A stretch of 64,000 bases of DNA, taken from Butyrivibrio sp. FCS014 (GTDB taxonomy: Bacteria; Bacillota; Clostridia; Lachnospirales; Lachnospiraceae). The stretch is taken from assembly GCF_000526935.1 (NCBI RefSeq), contig NZ_JAHA01000019.1:620001-684000 (forward strand). Direction: 5' to 3'. The position numbers and the translations under genes are program-made. Positions 26,922-35,814 of this stretch are shown here, in pieces. Each line of letters starts with the position of its first letter. The stretch's first letter is position 1. Below the pieces are notes generated by a model that did not search any database, had not been told where the DNA came from, and was given only the letters and a program-made list of their open reading frames with translations.

Positions 26922-28859
26922 TCATGCGGTTTCGGATTTCATGCCGGTGTAGAGCTGGTAGTACTTCTGCTTCTTCGCAATGAGCTCTTCGTGAGTACCC
27001 TGCTCTATGATGCGTCCCTGCTCAAGAACAATGATGCAGTCACTGTTCCTGACTGTTGAAAGCCTGTGAGCAATAACGAAGGTAGTCCTTCCCTTCATAA
27101 GCCTGTCCATACCGTCCTGAACTATCTTCTCGGTTCTGGTATCGATAGAGGATGTCGCCTCATCCAGGATGAGTACTGGAGGATCCGCAATAGCTGCTCT
27201 CGCAATGGCAAGGAGCTGTCTCTGGCCCTGGGATAAGTTGGAGCCGTCTCCTGTCAGCATGGTATTGTAGCCTTCCGGAAGTCTCTTGATAAAGCTGTGG
27301 GCATTGGCCAGCTTTGCTGCTGCCTTTACCTCTTCATCCGTGGCATCAAGTTTGCCGTAGCGTATATTCTCCATAACCGTTCCTGTAAAGAGATGCGTAT
27401 CCTGAAGAACAATTCCAAGAGAGCGTCTAAGGTCAGCCTTCTTGATCTTGTTGATATTGATATTGTCATATCTGATCTTACCGTCCTGGATATCGTAGAA
27501 CCGGTTGATAAGATTTGTGATGGTGGTCTTGCCGGCACCGGTGGAGCCTACAAAGGCAATCTTCTGTCCGGGCTTAGCGTGAAGCACGATATCGTGAAGA
27601 ACCATCTTGTCATCGGTATATCCAAAGTCTACGCCGTTAAAGGTAACATCGCCCTCCATGGGCTGGTAGGTGGTGGTATCAGTAGCCTTGTGATAATGCT
27701 TCCAGGCCCAGTGTCCCGTGTGATGGTCCGCCTCGACAATCTCGCCGTCCTTCTTTTCGCTGTTCACCAGCATTACATATCCCTCATCGGTCTCAGGCTT
27801 CTCGTCAAGAAGTTTGAAGATACGCTCCGCTCCGGCGAGGGCCATGATGATGGAGTTAAACTGCATGCTGACCTGGTTGATGGGCATGGAGAAGCTTCTG
27901 TTGAAGGTAAGGAAGCTTGCAAGGGCACCTACGGTAATTGCTATCATGGCATTGCCTGAAAGAGCCATTGCTCCGCCTATGATGGCGCAGATAACATAGC
28001 TGGTATTGCCAAGCTGAGCATTGATGGGACCAAGGGCTCCGGAGTATGCGTTAGCCTTAAAGGCACTCTGGAACAGTTCCTCGTTCAACTCATCAAATCT
28101 GGCAATGTTCTCATCCTCATGGTTGAACACCTTTACCACTTTCTGTCCGGTCATCATCTCCTCAATGAAACCGTTGATGGCACCAAGGTTCTTCTGCTGA
28201 GCCACAAAGTTTTTTCCCGAAGAGGCTGTAGCCTTGGCCGAGCAGAACAGCATTACCGCCACCATGAAAAGCGTAACTCCCGTAAGGGGAAGGCTGAGAG
28301 CAATCATGGATGCCAGCACGGAAACTATGGTGATGGCACTGTTTAAAAGCTGAGGAATACTCTGGCTTATCATCTGGCGAAGAGTATCAATGTCGTTGGT
28401 GTAGATCGACATGATATCGCCGTGGGCGTGAGTGTCGAAATATTTGATGGGAAGGCTCTCCATATGAGTAAAGAGCTCTTCTCTAAGCCGCCTTAAGGTT
28501 CCCTGATTGATGAATACCATGGTCCTTTGCTGCACAAACGCAGCAACAACGCCAAGAGCATAGAACAGAGCCACCCTTCCCATGGCCCTCAGCAAAGGTC
28601 CGTAATCAGTGCTTCCGCTGTCAAGCATCGGCTGAATGTAGGAATCGATAAGAGTCCTGGTGAAAAGAGTTCCCTGCACGCTGGAAAGTACCGTAACAAC
28701 TATACATATCGCTACCGTTATCATGTGCAGCGGATAAAATTTAAACACATACCCCATAATGCGCTTAAAAAGCCCCATGGGGTTCTCTATCTTGGGCCTT
28801 GGCATCCCTCGTCTGGCTCCGCCTCTGGGTCCGCCCTGCATTTGTCTGTTGTCTGCCAT
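26922..28859 (-). CDS. ABC exporter half-transporter, catalytically complete partner
   Basis: 645 residues: six membrane segments, then an ATPase with Walker A GSTGAGKTT, signature LSQGQ (Gln for the second Gly) and Walker B VLILDEATSSID with catalytic Glu. Between the two is a His/Trp-rich insert (HHTGHWAWKHYHKA) typical of this subfamily. It pairs with the neighbouring half-transporter whose ATP site is altered. Such YheH/YheI (BmrCD)-type pairs usually export drugs or lipids. It is 15 nt after its partner. Confidence 0.9.
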   Translation of the reverse strand: MADNRQMQGGPRGGARRGMPRPKIENPMGLFKRIMGYVFKFYPLHMITVAICIVVTVLSSVQGTLFTRTLIDSYIQPMLDSGSTDYGPLLRAMGRVALFYALGVVAAFVQQRTMVFINQGTLRRLREELFTHMESLPIKYFDTHAHGDIMSIYTNDIDTLRQMISQSIPQLLNSAITIVSVLASMIALSLPLTGVTLFMVAVMLFCSAKATASSGKNFVAQQKNLGAINGFIEEMMTGQKVVKVFNHEDENIARFDELNEELFQSAFKANAYSGALGPINAQLGNTSYVICAIIGGAMALSGNAMIAITVGALASFLTFNRSFSMPINQVSMQFNSIIMALAGAERIFKLLDEKPETDEGYVMLVNSEKKDGEIVEADHHTGHWAWKHYHKATDTTTYQPMEGDVTFNGVDFGYTDDKMVLHDIVLHAKPGQKIAFVGSTGAGKTTITNLINRFYDIQDGKIRYDNININKIKKADLRRSLGIVLQDTHLFTGTVMENIRYGKLDATDEEVKAAAKLANAHSFIKRLPEGYNTMLTGDGSNLSQGQRQLLAIARAAIADPPVLILDEATSSIDTRTEKIVQDGMDRLMKGRTTFVIAHRLSTVRNSDCIIVLEQGRIIEQGTHEELIAKKQKYYQLYTGMKSETA

Positions 28860-28874
28860 TATTATCTCCTTTTC

Positions 28875-30623
28875 TTACGCCGGAGCGTCAAAGTCCGCAT
28901 CACCTGAAGCACCGGTCTGGGACTCGTAAACTTCTCTGTAAATATCGTTGCTCTCAAGCAGCTCTTCGTGGCTTCCAAAGCCGTTGACCTGGCCGTCATC
29001 CATAACGATGATCCTGTCGCAGTTCTGGACCGAGCTGATTCTCTGGGCTATGATGAGCTTGGTGGTTCCGGGGATTTCCTCGGCAAAAGCCTTTCTTATC
29101 TTGGCATCCGTAGCTGTATCAACAGCACTGGTGGAATCATCAAGGATCAGTATCCTGGGCTTCTTAAGAAGGGCCCTTGCGATACAGAGTCTCTGCCTCT
29201 GTCCGCCGGAAACATTGGTTCCTCCCTGCTCTATCACGGTGTTGTAGCCATCGGGCATCTTCTCTATGAACTCATCTGCGCAGGCCATCCTGCATACTCT
29301 CTTGCAGTCCTCCTCGGTGGCATTTTCATCGCCCCATCTTAAGTTATCCAGAATAGTTCCGGAGAAAAGCACATTCTTTTGCAGAACAACCGAAACCTGG
29401 TCTCTCAAGACTTCCATACTGTAATTGCGAACGTCGATTCCGCCGACCTTAACCGAGCCTCTGCTAACGTCATAAAGCCTGCTGATAAGATTCACCAGCG
29501 ATGATTTCGCAGAACCGGTTCCACCTATGATTCCGATGGTCTCACCGGACTTAATTTCAAGACAGATATCCTTAAGTACAGGCTCATCCGAATCCCTGTT
29601 GTAGGAGAAATTTACGTGGTCAAAAATGATGCTTCCGTCCGGCACTTCCATGATGGGATCATCAGGATCCACAAGATCTGCCTTCTCGTCAATGACCTCG
29701 GCAATACGTTTGCCGCTGGCCTGGGCCATGGTTATCATTATAAAGAGCATAGCCAGCATCATAAGGCTCATAAGTATGTTCATACAATAGGTCAAAAGAC
29801 TCATCAGATTACCGGTAGTCAGCTCACCGCCCACGATAAGGTGTGCGCCAAACCAGCTGATAAGAAGGATGCAGGTGTATACCGTACCGGTCATGATGGG
29901 GCTCACAAAGACCACATTCATCTCGGCTTTTACAAACATGTTGTAAATATTAAGAGCTGCCTTTTTAAACTTGTTGTTCTCATAGTCCTCACGAACATAG
30001 GCCTTTACAACTCTGATGGCAGATACGTTCTCCTGAACGCTCTCATTGAGTTCGTCGTATTTCTCAAACACTTGCTTGAAGTATCTGGTTACCTTACCCA
30101 TCAAAAGAACTGTTATAAGGGACAAAAATGCCACAGCAATAAGGTAAATGCTGGCAAGTTTGGGACTTATGATAAAGGACATGATCATGGCTACGATCAT
30201 GGAAGAAGGTGCTCTCATGGCCATTCTCAGGATAACCATGTAAGCATTCTGAACGTTTGATACATCTGTCGTAAGTCTTGTAACCAGTCCTGATGTAGAG
30301 AATTTATCGATATTTGAAAAGGAGAAGGTCTGAATGTTATCAAACATTGCCTTTCTTAAGTTTCTGGCAAATCCTGCAGAAGCCTTTGCACCGAAGTATG
30401 CTCCTCCAAGTCCGGCCAGAAGTCCCAGTATGGCAATGACGATCATCATTCCGCCAATCTCAAAAATGAAGGTCATGTCGCCGCCGTAGATTCCTCGGTC
30501 AACGATCCTGGCCATCAGTATAGGTATTATCATCTCACAGATTACTTCACCGATCATACATATCGGAGTAAGTATCGAAGGAAGCTTGAATTCCTTAACC
30601 TGCGATAAAAGTGTCTTTAACAT
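28875..30623 (-). CDS. ABC exporter half-transporter with degenerate ATP site
   Basis: 582 residues, six membrane segments and ATPase. Walker A reads GGTGSAKSS (Ala for Gly) and Walker B ILILDDSTSAVD with Asp in place of the catalytic Glu; signature VSGGQ is normal. This asymmetry is the hallmark of heterodimeric exporters, where one site hydrolyses poorly. Its ATG overlaps the stop of the diguanylate cyclase gene by one base (TAATG). Confidence 0.9.
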   Translation of the reverse strand: MLKTLLSQVKEFKLPSILTPICMIGEVICEMIIPILMARIVDRGIYGGDMTFIFEIGGMMIVIAILGLLAGLGGAYFGAKASAGFARNLRKAMFDNIQTFSFSNIDKFSTSGLVTRLTTDVSNVQNAYMVILRMAMRAPSSMIVAMIMSFIISPKLASIYLIAVAFLSLITVLLMGKVTRYFKQVFEKYDELNESVQENVSAIRVVKAYVREDYENNKFKKAALNIYNMFVKAEMNVVFVSPIMTGTVYTCILLISWFGAHLIVGGELTTGNLMSLLTYCMNILMSLMMLAMLFIMITMAQASGKRIAEVIDEKADLVDPDDPIMEVPDGSIIFDHVNFSYNRDSDEPVLKDICLEIKSGETIGIIGGTGSAKSSLVNLISRLYDVSRGSVKVGGIDVRNYSMEVLRDQVSVVLQKNVLFSGTILDNLRWGDENATEEDCKRVCRMACADEFIEKMPDGYNTVIEQGGTNVSGGQRQRLCIARALLKKPRILILDDSTSAVDTATDAKIRKAFAEEIPGTTKLIIAQRISSVQNCDRIIVMDDGQVNGFGSHEELLESNDIYREVYESQTGASGDADFDAPA

Positions 30624-32113
30624 TATATTCCTCCAAGTTCACCAATGTTGTTTTTTATAAGATCCTGTGGATCTTCAGCGCTCATTACTCTGTCAGCGCC
30701 CATTTTAACCGCCAGTTTCCTGCTCTCTTCACCGCTGCATACAGCAAGGATGGGGATATGGTTGAAACGCTCCCGCTCCTTGACATACTTAAGAACAAGT
30801 ATCCCGACATCAGTACCATCCCTCATCTCAACGACGATAAGTCTTACGTTTTCCTCATACTGACTTATGCAGCTTATCACTTCATCGTCGTTTCCGCCGT
30901 AAAAGACATGGAATCTGTTCTTTTCTTCCTTTGATATAAAGTCGCGCTCATTCTCTTTAAGAGACGATGCAACTACCATCATGGGAAGATCATCCTCACT
31001 ATTATTATAAACAACCCAGGAAGTGCAGCGGTTCTTGCCGGCCATCTTGGATTTGTAAAGTGCGTCATCCGCCATTCTGAACAGTTCTTCTCTGCTGTGG
31101 CCGCCCTCATCTATAATAACACCTATACTCAGTGAAAAAGGCTCGCTGTTGCCTATATAAAAATCCGTGAGCATCATCTGAACAGATCTGCACCTTAGCT
31201 CCACCAGCTGCGAGTCTTTCATTCCCGGCAAAAACACAACAAACTCGTCGCCGCCGAATCTTCCGATAATATCCGTCGGCCTGAAGTTTTCCAGAAGGAG
31301 TTTGCCTATATGTTCAAGGAGCAGGTCTCCTCCGTTATGTCCAAGGCTGTCATTGACCTGCTTAAAACTGTCAACGTCAATTATACACATGGCACAGGGG
31401 TTAGTTCCTCTGTTCTCTTCCAAATAGCTGTCCATCTCTTCAAGAAGCGCACCCTTGTTGTAAACATGAGTGAGCTTATCCACCGAGCTGTAGCGCCTTA
31501 GTTCAACCATGGCAAGTCCCTGCTTGCTTCTTACTCCGAGGATGATCCTTCCAACCAGCTGCGATAGTATAAATGCTGCGATCACGGTATAAAAATCCCT
31601 GGAAAACATTATCGGATCCTTAAAGAACCATGATATAGCCGCATATACAGCGATCAGAAACAATTCTTCAATCACATATTTATAAAGCCTGTCTATAAAA
31701 AGCACAGGAAAGATCATCAGAAGAAGCGGCAGCCATCTGGTGTGATTGGTGATATTCGAAAACATCTCTATAAGAATAAAGCTCATTCCCACCAGAAAGT
31801 AAAAAAGCAGACATACTGTAGCTGTTTGCACAGTAGATATTGAGCCTCGCTTCCTGATAAGGGCATTGATAAAGAAATATGCGATCAGCATAACAGCCAT
31901 CAGTATGTGTCCCAATGTCACATTAAATCCCGGGATACAGGTGACGGCAAAAAAAAGCATACAGACAAAGACGATAGAAGTATACATACATGATCTTCTG
32001 AGCATGTACAGATTACTTCTGTCTATCTCCACTGCACACTTTTTGAAATAGAGCTTGATCTCATCAATCTCTTTTTTGTTTTGTTTCAGATATTCCTTAA
32101 GTGTTTTCAGCAT
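30623..32113 (-). CDS. Membrane diguanylate cyclase with C-terminal receiver-like domain
   Basis: 496 residues. About six N-terminal membrane helices (40-195) lead to a GGDEF domain starting YSSVDKLTHVYNKG, with DVDSFKQVNDSLGH (metal Asp) and an intact RFGGDEF (active-site loop 287-291), so it should make c-di-GMP from GTP. The last ~115 residues (RLIVVEMRD, IPILAVCSG, VKMGADRVM) resemble a response-regulator receiver that lacks the expected acidic cluster. It is 1 nt after DUF4317 and overlaps the ABC gene. No EAL protein is nearby. Confidence 0.88.
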   Translation of the reverse strand: MLKTLKEYLKQNKKEIDEIKLYFKKCAVEIDRSNLYMLRRSCMYTSIVFVCMLFFAVTCIPGFNVTLGHILMAVMLIAYFFINALIRKRGSISTVQTATVCLLFYFLVGMSFILIEMFSNITNHTRWLPLLLMIFPVLFIDRLYKYVIEELFLIAVYAAISWFFKDPIMFSRDFYTVIAAFILSQLVGRIILGVRSKQGLAMVELRRYSSVDKLTHVYNKGALLEEMDSYLEENRGTNPCAMCIIDVDSFKQVNDSLGHNGGDLLLEHIGKLLLENFRPTDIIGRFGGDEFVVFLPGMKDSQLVELRCRSVQMMLTDFYIGNSEPFSLSIGVIIDEGGHSREELFRMADDALYKSKMAGKNRCTSWVVYNNSEDDLPMMVVASSLKENERDFISKEEKNRFHVFYGGNDDEVISCISQYEENVRLIVVEMRDGTDVGILVLKYVKERERFNHIPILAVCSGEESRKLAVKMGADRVMSAEDPQDLIKNNIGELGGI

Positions 32114-32114
32114 A

Positions 32115-33251
32115 TCACTTGTTCATGAATGTCCTGACATTGATGCCGTTGACCTCTATATGATCGTCAACAGCGATCACCAGACATTGTCTTCCGTCTA
32201 CAATCCTGGATTCCACAAGATCTGTTCTGTCAGGTTTAACCTTAATGACAACATCGGGGGTCTCAATATCAAATTTCTTGGTATTGGCAATATTGCTGGC
32301 AAGAAGGGGATGATCGCCCTCTCCCGCACACTTTGTGTAGTTCTCTTCAAAATAATTGAGTCTGTCTTCCGGAACACCACTGTCAGAAAGAAGCTGTTTG
32401 ACATCCTTTCTGGAGAGCTCCAGAGGCTCGGGATCATCCACATGGTCCTCGATCATCTCATTGAGATTATCATGAATATTCTTCATGATGTCGTAATCTG
32501 CCTCTTCGCCGATGGTATTCTGAACCACAGCATCAAAAATGTCCTTCTGCTCAGGAGCTGAAATGGGAGCCATTCCTCCGAACATGGCCTCAACAAACTC
32601 AGGCTGAAGGTCCTCGGGCTTCTTGGTGTAGTAGAGCATATTGTGGATGTCTGTGTTTCTGTCTATAAAAGCCGGGAAAAGAAATCCCTTAACCGGAGCT
32701 TCAACGGCCCAGTCCCTGAACCTCTCTTCAATCTCATTAGTCTGTTCGTTGTAGCCAAGTCCCGCCTTGGTTCTCTTAACGGGACATATACTACAGAGCA
32801 TATAATCATATATGTTCTCCGAAGCATCCTCCATCATGATACCATCCCCTGTAATACCCGGGATATCATATACTGCATGCACAAGGATGATGAAGTAATT
32901 CTCTCCGTTCACATAGTTGGCGATTATCTTGTCGTAGCATTCATCCACCAGCTCGTCATCCTCAAGCTTGGAGTTCCTTAAAGTCAAAAGAAAGTCTTGA
33001 GTACCTCCCGGCTGTTCCTGGTCCAAAGGGAACTCAAGACTGATCAGATTCTTACCAAAGGTTCCGGTAAGAGTGTGCTGGAATATATCCAGGTATCTGT
33101 AAGTCTCCTCATCAGGAAGGGAATGGAACGCCTTCCTGAAGGTGAGCTTTTTATTTTTCTCGTGATCCACATAGCATCCGCAGATGTGGTCGATGGTGCA
33201 TCTTTCCTGTGTAAACTGTTTCTTGATCTCTAGTGTTTCTGCTTTGTTCAT
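32115..33251 (-). CDS. DUF4317 family protein
   Basis: 378 residues, soluble, no signal or membrane segment. The start MNKAETLEIKKQF, CGCYVDHEKNK and the VNGENYFIILVHAVYDIPG block match the DUF4317 family, which is widespread in Lachnospiraceae and has no known function. It is 10 nt after the CheC-like gene and 1 nt before the cyclase gene, which suggests a link to signalling. Confidence 0.8.
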   Translation of the reverse strand: MNKAETLEIKKQFTQERCTIDHICGCYVDHEKNKKLTFRKAFHSLPDEETYRYLDIFQHTLTGTFGKNLISLEFPLDQEQPGGTQDFLLTLRNSKLEDDELVDECYDKIIANYVNGENYFIILVHAVYDIPGITGDGIMMEDASENIYDYMLCSICPVKRTKAGLGYNEQTNEIEERFRDWAVEAPVKGFLFPAFIDRNTDIHNMLYYTKKPEDLQPEFVEAMFGGMAPISAPEQKDIFDAVVQNTIGEEADYDIMKNIHDNLNEMIEDHVDDPEPLELSRKDVKQLLSDSGVPEDRLNYFEENYTKCAGEGDHPLLASNIANTKKFDIETPDVVIKVKPDRTDLVESRIVDGRQCLVIAVDDHIEVNGINVRTFMNK

Positions 33252-33261
33252 TGGTTTATAG

Positions 33262-33867
33262 TTACTTTCCTTTACTCATAAATTTATCGCACATATCCAG
33301 CGCAAACTGTACGGGATAGAGCTGTACCATAACGGAGTCGATAAGGTCTCCTATGGTCATCCTGAAGGCGATCTTTACGAACCTGTCGTAGGTAGTATCA
33401 AACATCTTCTCAAACACCTTGATACTCTCTACATCTATCTGATTGACAATAGGTGTACTGATATCGGTAGCAACCCCAAGCATGGATGACAGTGACGTAG
33501 CGCTGGTTCCCATCATCTGGTTCATGGCTTCGGATGCAGCTGAAAGATGAAGATCCGTGATCTCTCCTGCGGTGTTGGTTCCGTCTCCGCCCATCATAAG
33601 ATCGGTCATGACCTTAACGTCATGCTCCTTGAGCACCAGAACGTTATTGCCCTGAAGTCCCTTAACATAATGGATCTGCACAAAGATACAGGTCTTCTCA
33701 TAATCATCAAGGGCTTCGCTTCTCTTTATGACCTTGACATTAGGAGTAGTGATGTCCACCTTCTTATTGACCATCATACTAAGGGTTGTCGCGGAATTAC
33801 CCATACTAATATTTGCTATTTCGCCAAGAATATCAACTTGTTCATTAGACAGAATAATCTCTTCCAA
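33262..33867 (-). CDS. CheC-like phosphatase / FliY N-terminal homologue, TTG start
   Basis: 201 residues. Two copies of the CheC active-site pattern are visible: GEIANISMGNS with a Pro about 20 residues on, and SEAMNQMMGTS with STP after it, each with the Glu and Asn that dephosphorylate CheY-P. The C-terminal FliN (SpoA) domain of FliY is absent. The start codon is TTG, with GGAGGTGACTGAC upstream; the first internal Met would delete the first active site. It heads a six-gene operon behind a good promoter. Confidence 0.82.
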   Translation of the reverse strand: MEEIILSNEQVDILGEIANISMGNSATTLSMMVNKKVDITTPNVKVIKRSEALDDYEKTCIFVQIHYVKGLQGNNVLVLKEHDVKVMTDLMMGGDGTNTAGEITDLHLSAASEAMNQMMGTSATSLSSMLGVATDISTPIVNQIDVESIKVFEKMFDTTYDRFVKIAFRMTIGDLIDSVMVQLYPVQFALDMCDKFMSKGK

Positions 33868-33907
33868 AGTCAGTCACCTCCATAGGCATAATGCAACTCA
33901 TACTACT

Positions 33908-33936
33908 ATTTTAGTGTATTTAAGTGCATTTTGCAA
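33908..33936 (-). promoter_or_regulatory. Promoter of the CheC-DUF4317-cyclase-ABC operon
   Basis: TAAAAT (complement of 33908-33913) stands 17 nt from TTGCAA (33931-33936), about 41 nt upstream of the TTG start. Confidence 0.65.
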
Positions 33937-34010
33937 AACTTTATTGTTTTTTAAGATTATATTTTATGATCGTTTATATTCGCTTTGTGATTATTTAATA
34001 AAATCTTTAT

Positions 34011-34069
34011 TGATTATTTGTGATTTATTTTGATTGATTTTGATTTTTTATGGTGCTACCATGTAATCA
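34011..34069 (+). promoter_or_regulatory. fruR control region: phased TGATT repeats and operator-like palindrome
   Basis: TGATT occurs at 34011, 34021, 34031 and 34041, exactly one helical turn apart, with extra copies at 33988 and 34035. Right after them ATGGT-GCT-ACCAT (34050-34062) forms an inverted repeat. A candidate promoter uses TTGATT (34040-34045) and a poor TAATCA (34064-34069) with an 18-nt spacer. Together this looks like a repressor-controlled promoter for fruR-fruK-fruA; FruR itself is the natural candidate. Confidence 0.5.
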
Positions 34070-34090
34070 GAATATGAGGAGGTATGTAAA

Positions 34091-34840
34091 ATGCTCACTC
34101 AGGAAAGACGCGACCTTATGGTCGCCTATATAAATGAAAAGAATGCTGTCACGGTAGCCGACCTGATGAAGGAGTTTGACGCTTCTGCCGCTACTGTGAG
34201 AAGAGATCTCTCGGTGCTTCACGATGAGCGCAGGATCCTGAAGGTCTTCGGAGGTGCAACTTCCATTTCATCTTTGGATGTCAATACCAAAGAACCTTCA
34301 GTTACCGCCAAAGCCTCGCTCAACGTTGAGGAGAAAGATAAGATCAGCAAATACGCCGCTTCTCTTATCAACGATGATGATTTTGTCTACATCGACTCCG
34401 GAACCACCACCCTTGAGATGATCAAATATATAGAGAATACCCGCGCCAAATACATCACCAACGGCATCGTCCATGCCAAGAAGCTTTTGGAGAAGGGTCT
34501 CGACACCATGATCATAGGCGGCAAATGCAAACCCACTACAGAGGCCATCATCGGCCCCGACTGTGTTGAAGGCATAAGAAGGTATCACTTCACCAAGGCC
34601 TTTATGGGAACCAACGGCATTTCCGTGGACGCAGGCTTCACCACCCCGGATGTGGATGAGGCAAGAGTAAAAAGAGAAGCTGTAGGCCACTCCTATATCT
34701 CCTACATACTTGCAGATCACAGCAAGTTCGGTCAGATAAGCTCAGTGACCTTTGCAGAGATATCATCCTGCTGCATCATCACCGACAAAGAAGTGAACAA
34801 GAACTACAGCAGCAAGACAATCATAAAAGTAGTTTCATAA
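34091..34840 (+). CDS. fruR: DeoR-family regulator of fructose genes
   Basis: 249 residues. N-terminal DeoR helix-turn-helix (LTQERRDLMVAYINEKNAVTVADLM, SAATVRRDL), then the sugar-phosphate-sensing domain with DSGTTTLEM and ITNGI. By analogy with FruR of other Firmicutes it represses fruKA and responds to fructose 1-phosphate. GAGGAGGTATGTAAA precedes the ATG. 14 nt before fruK. Confidence 0.88.
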   Translation: MLTQERRDLMVAYINEKNAVTVADLMKEFDASAATVRRDLSVLHDERRILKVFGGATSISSLDVNTKEPSVTAKASLNVEEKDKISKYAASLINDDDFVYIDSGTTTLEMIKYIENTRAKYITNGIVHAKKLLEKGLDTMIIGGKCKPTTEAIIGPDCVEGIRRYHFTKAFMGTNGISVDAGFTTPDVDEARVKREAVGHSYISYILADHSKFGQISSVTFAEISSCCIITDKEVNKNYSSKTIIKVVS

Positions 34841-34854
34841 AAAGGGAGGCAAAC

Positions 34855-35760
34855 ATGATCTATACGGTTACTTTTAATCCTGCCATCGACTATGTTGTCA
34901 GAATGAGTTCCGAACTGCTTCCGGGTATGACCAACAGATCCAACTCGGAAGAATGCTACTTCGGAGGAAAGGGAATCAACGTTTCCACCATACTCAAGAA
35001 CCTCGGGCTTGAGAACACAGCCCTTGGATTCACCGCCGGCTTTACAGGCAAGGCAATTGTGGAAAGTGTAAATTCAAAGGGAATCCTTGCTGACTTTATC
35101 GAACTTCCCGAAGGAATGTCCAGAATAAACGTCAAGATCAAGGGTCAGGCCGAAACCGAGATCAATGCTCAGGGCCCGAAGATTCCCGAAGATGCTCAGA
35201 ATAAGCTCTTCGACAAGATAAAAGAGCTTAAGGACGGAGACATCCTTATTCTTGCGGGAAGTATTCCCAACTCTCTTCCCAGCGATGTATACGAGAGGAT
35301 AATCGCCCTTGTGGCAGACAGAAAGATTGATGTCGTTGTGGATGCGACTAAGGACCTTTTGAAAAACGTCCTGAAATACCATCCATTCTTAATAAAGCCA
35401 AACAATCACGAACTTGGTGAGATGTTTGACACGGTACTTAAGACCGACGAGGAATTAGAGATCCATGCCAAGAAGCTCCAGGAAATGGGCGCAAGAAACG
35501 TACTTATCTCCATGGCGGGAGACGGTGCAATGCTCATAGCCGAGACCGGTGAGAAGTTCAGGATCGGCGTTCCCAAGGGAAAGGTAAGAAACTCAGTCGG
35601 TGCAGGCGATTCAATGGTGGCAGGTTTTATAGCCGGATATCTCAAGACCGGAAGTTATGAGGAAGCTCTCAAGATGGGAACCGCAGCAGGAAGTGCAACC
35701 GCATTTTCCGATGACCTGGCAACCGGAGAAGCAATCACACAGCTTTATCAAAATCTTTAA
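34855..35760 (+). CDS. fruK: 1-phosphofructokinase
   Basis: Phosphorylates fructose 1-phosphate to fructose 1,6-bisphosphate. 301 residues, PfkB family: FNPAIDYVV start, GGKGINVS substrate loop, and NSVGAGDSMVAGF holding the catalytic Asp. AAGGGAGGCAAAC precedes the ATG. Lies between its regulator and its transporter. Confidence 0.94.
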   Translation: MIYTVTFNPAIDYVVRMSSELLPGMTNRSNSEECYFGGKGINVSTILKNLGLENTALGFTAGFTGKAIVESVNSKGILADFIELPEGMSRINVKIKGQAETEINAQGPKIPEDAQNKLFDKIKELKDGDILILAGSIPNSLPSDVYERIIALVADRKIDVVVDATKDLLKNVLKYHPFLIKPNNHELGEMFDTVLKTDEELEIHAKKLQEMGARNVLISMAGDGAMLIAETGEKFRIGVPKGKVRNSVGAGDSMVAGFIAGYLKTGSYEEALKMGTAAGSATAFSDDLATGEAITQLYQNL

Positions 35761-35814
35761 GAGGGGATTTTATAAAGAGGATACAAAATCGGCAAAAAGC
35801 CAAAAGGAGGGTCT

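Noticed and set aside
24335..33867. ABC pair plus neighbours as a bacteriocin export or defence system
   Set aside because: No precursor peptide, peptidase domain or modification enzyme is present; the pair has ordinary drug/lipid exporter features.
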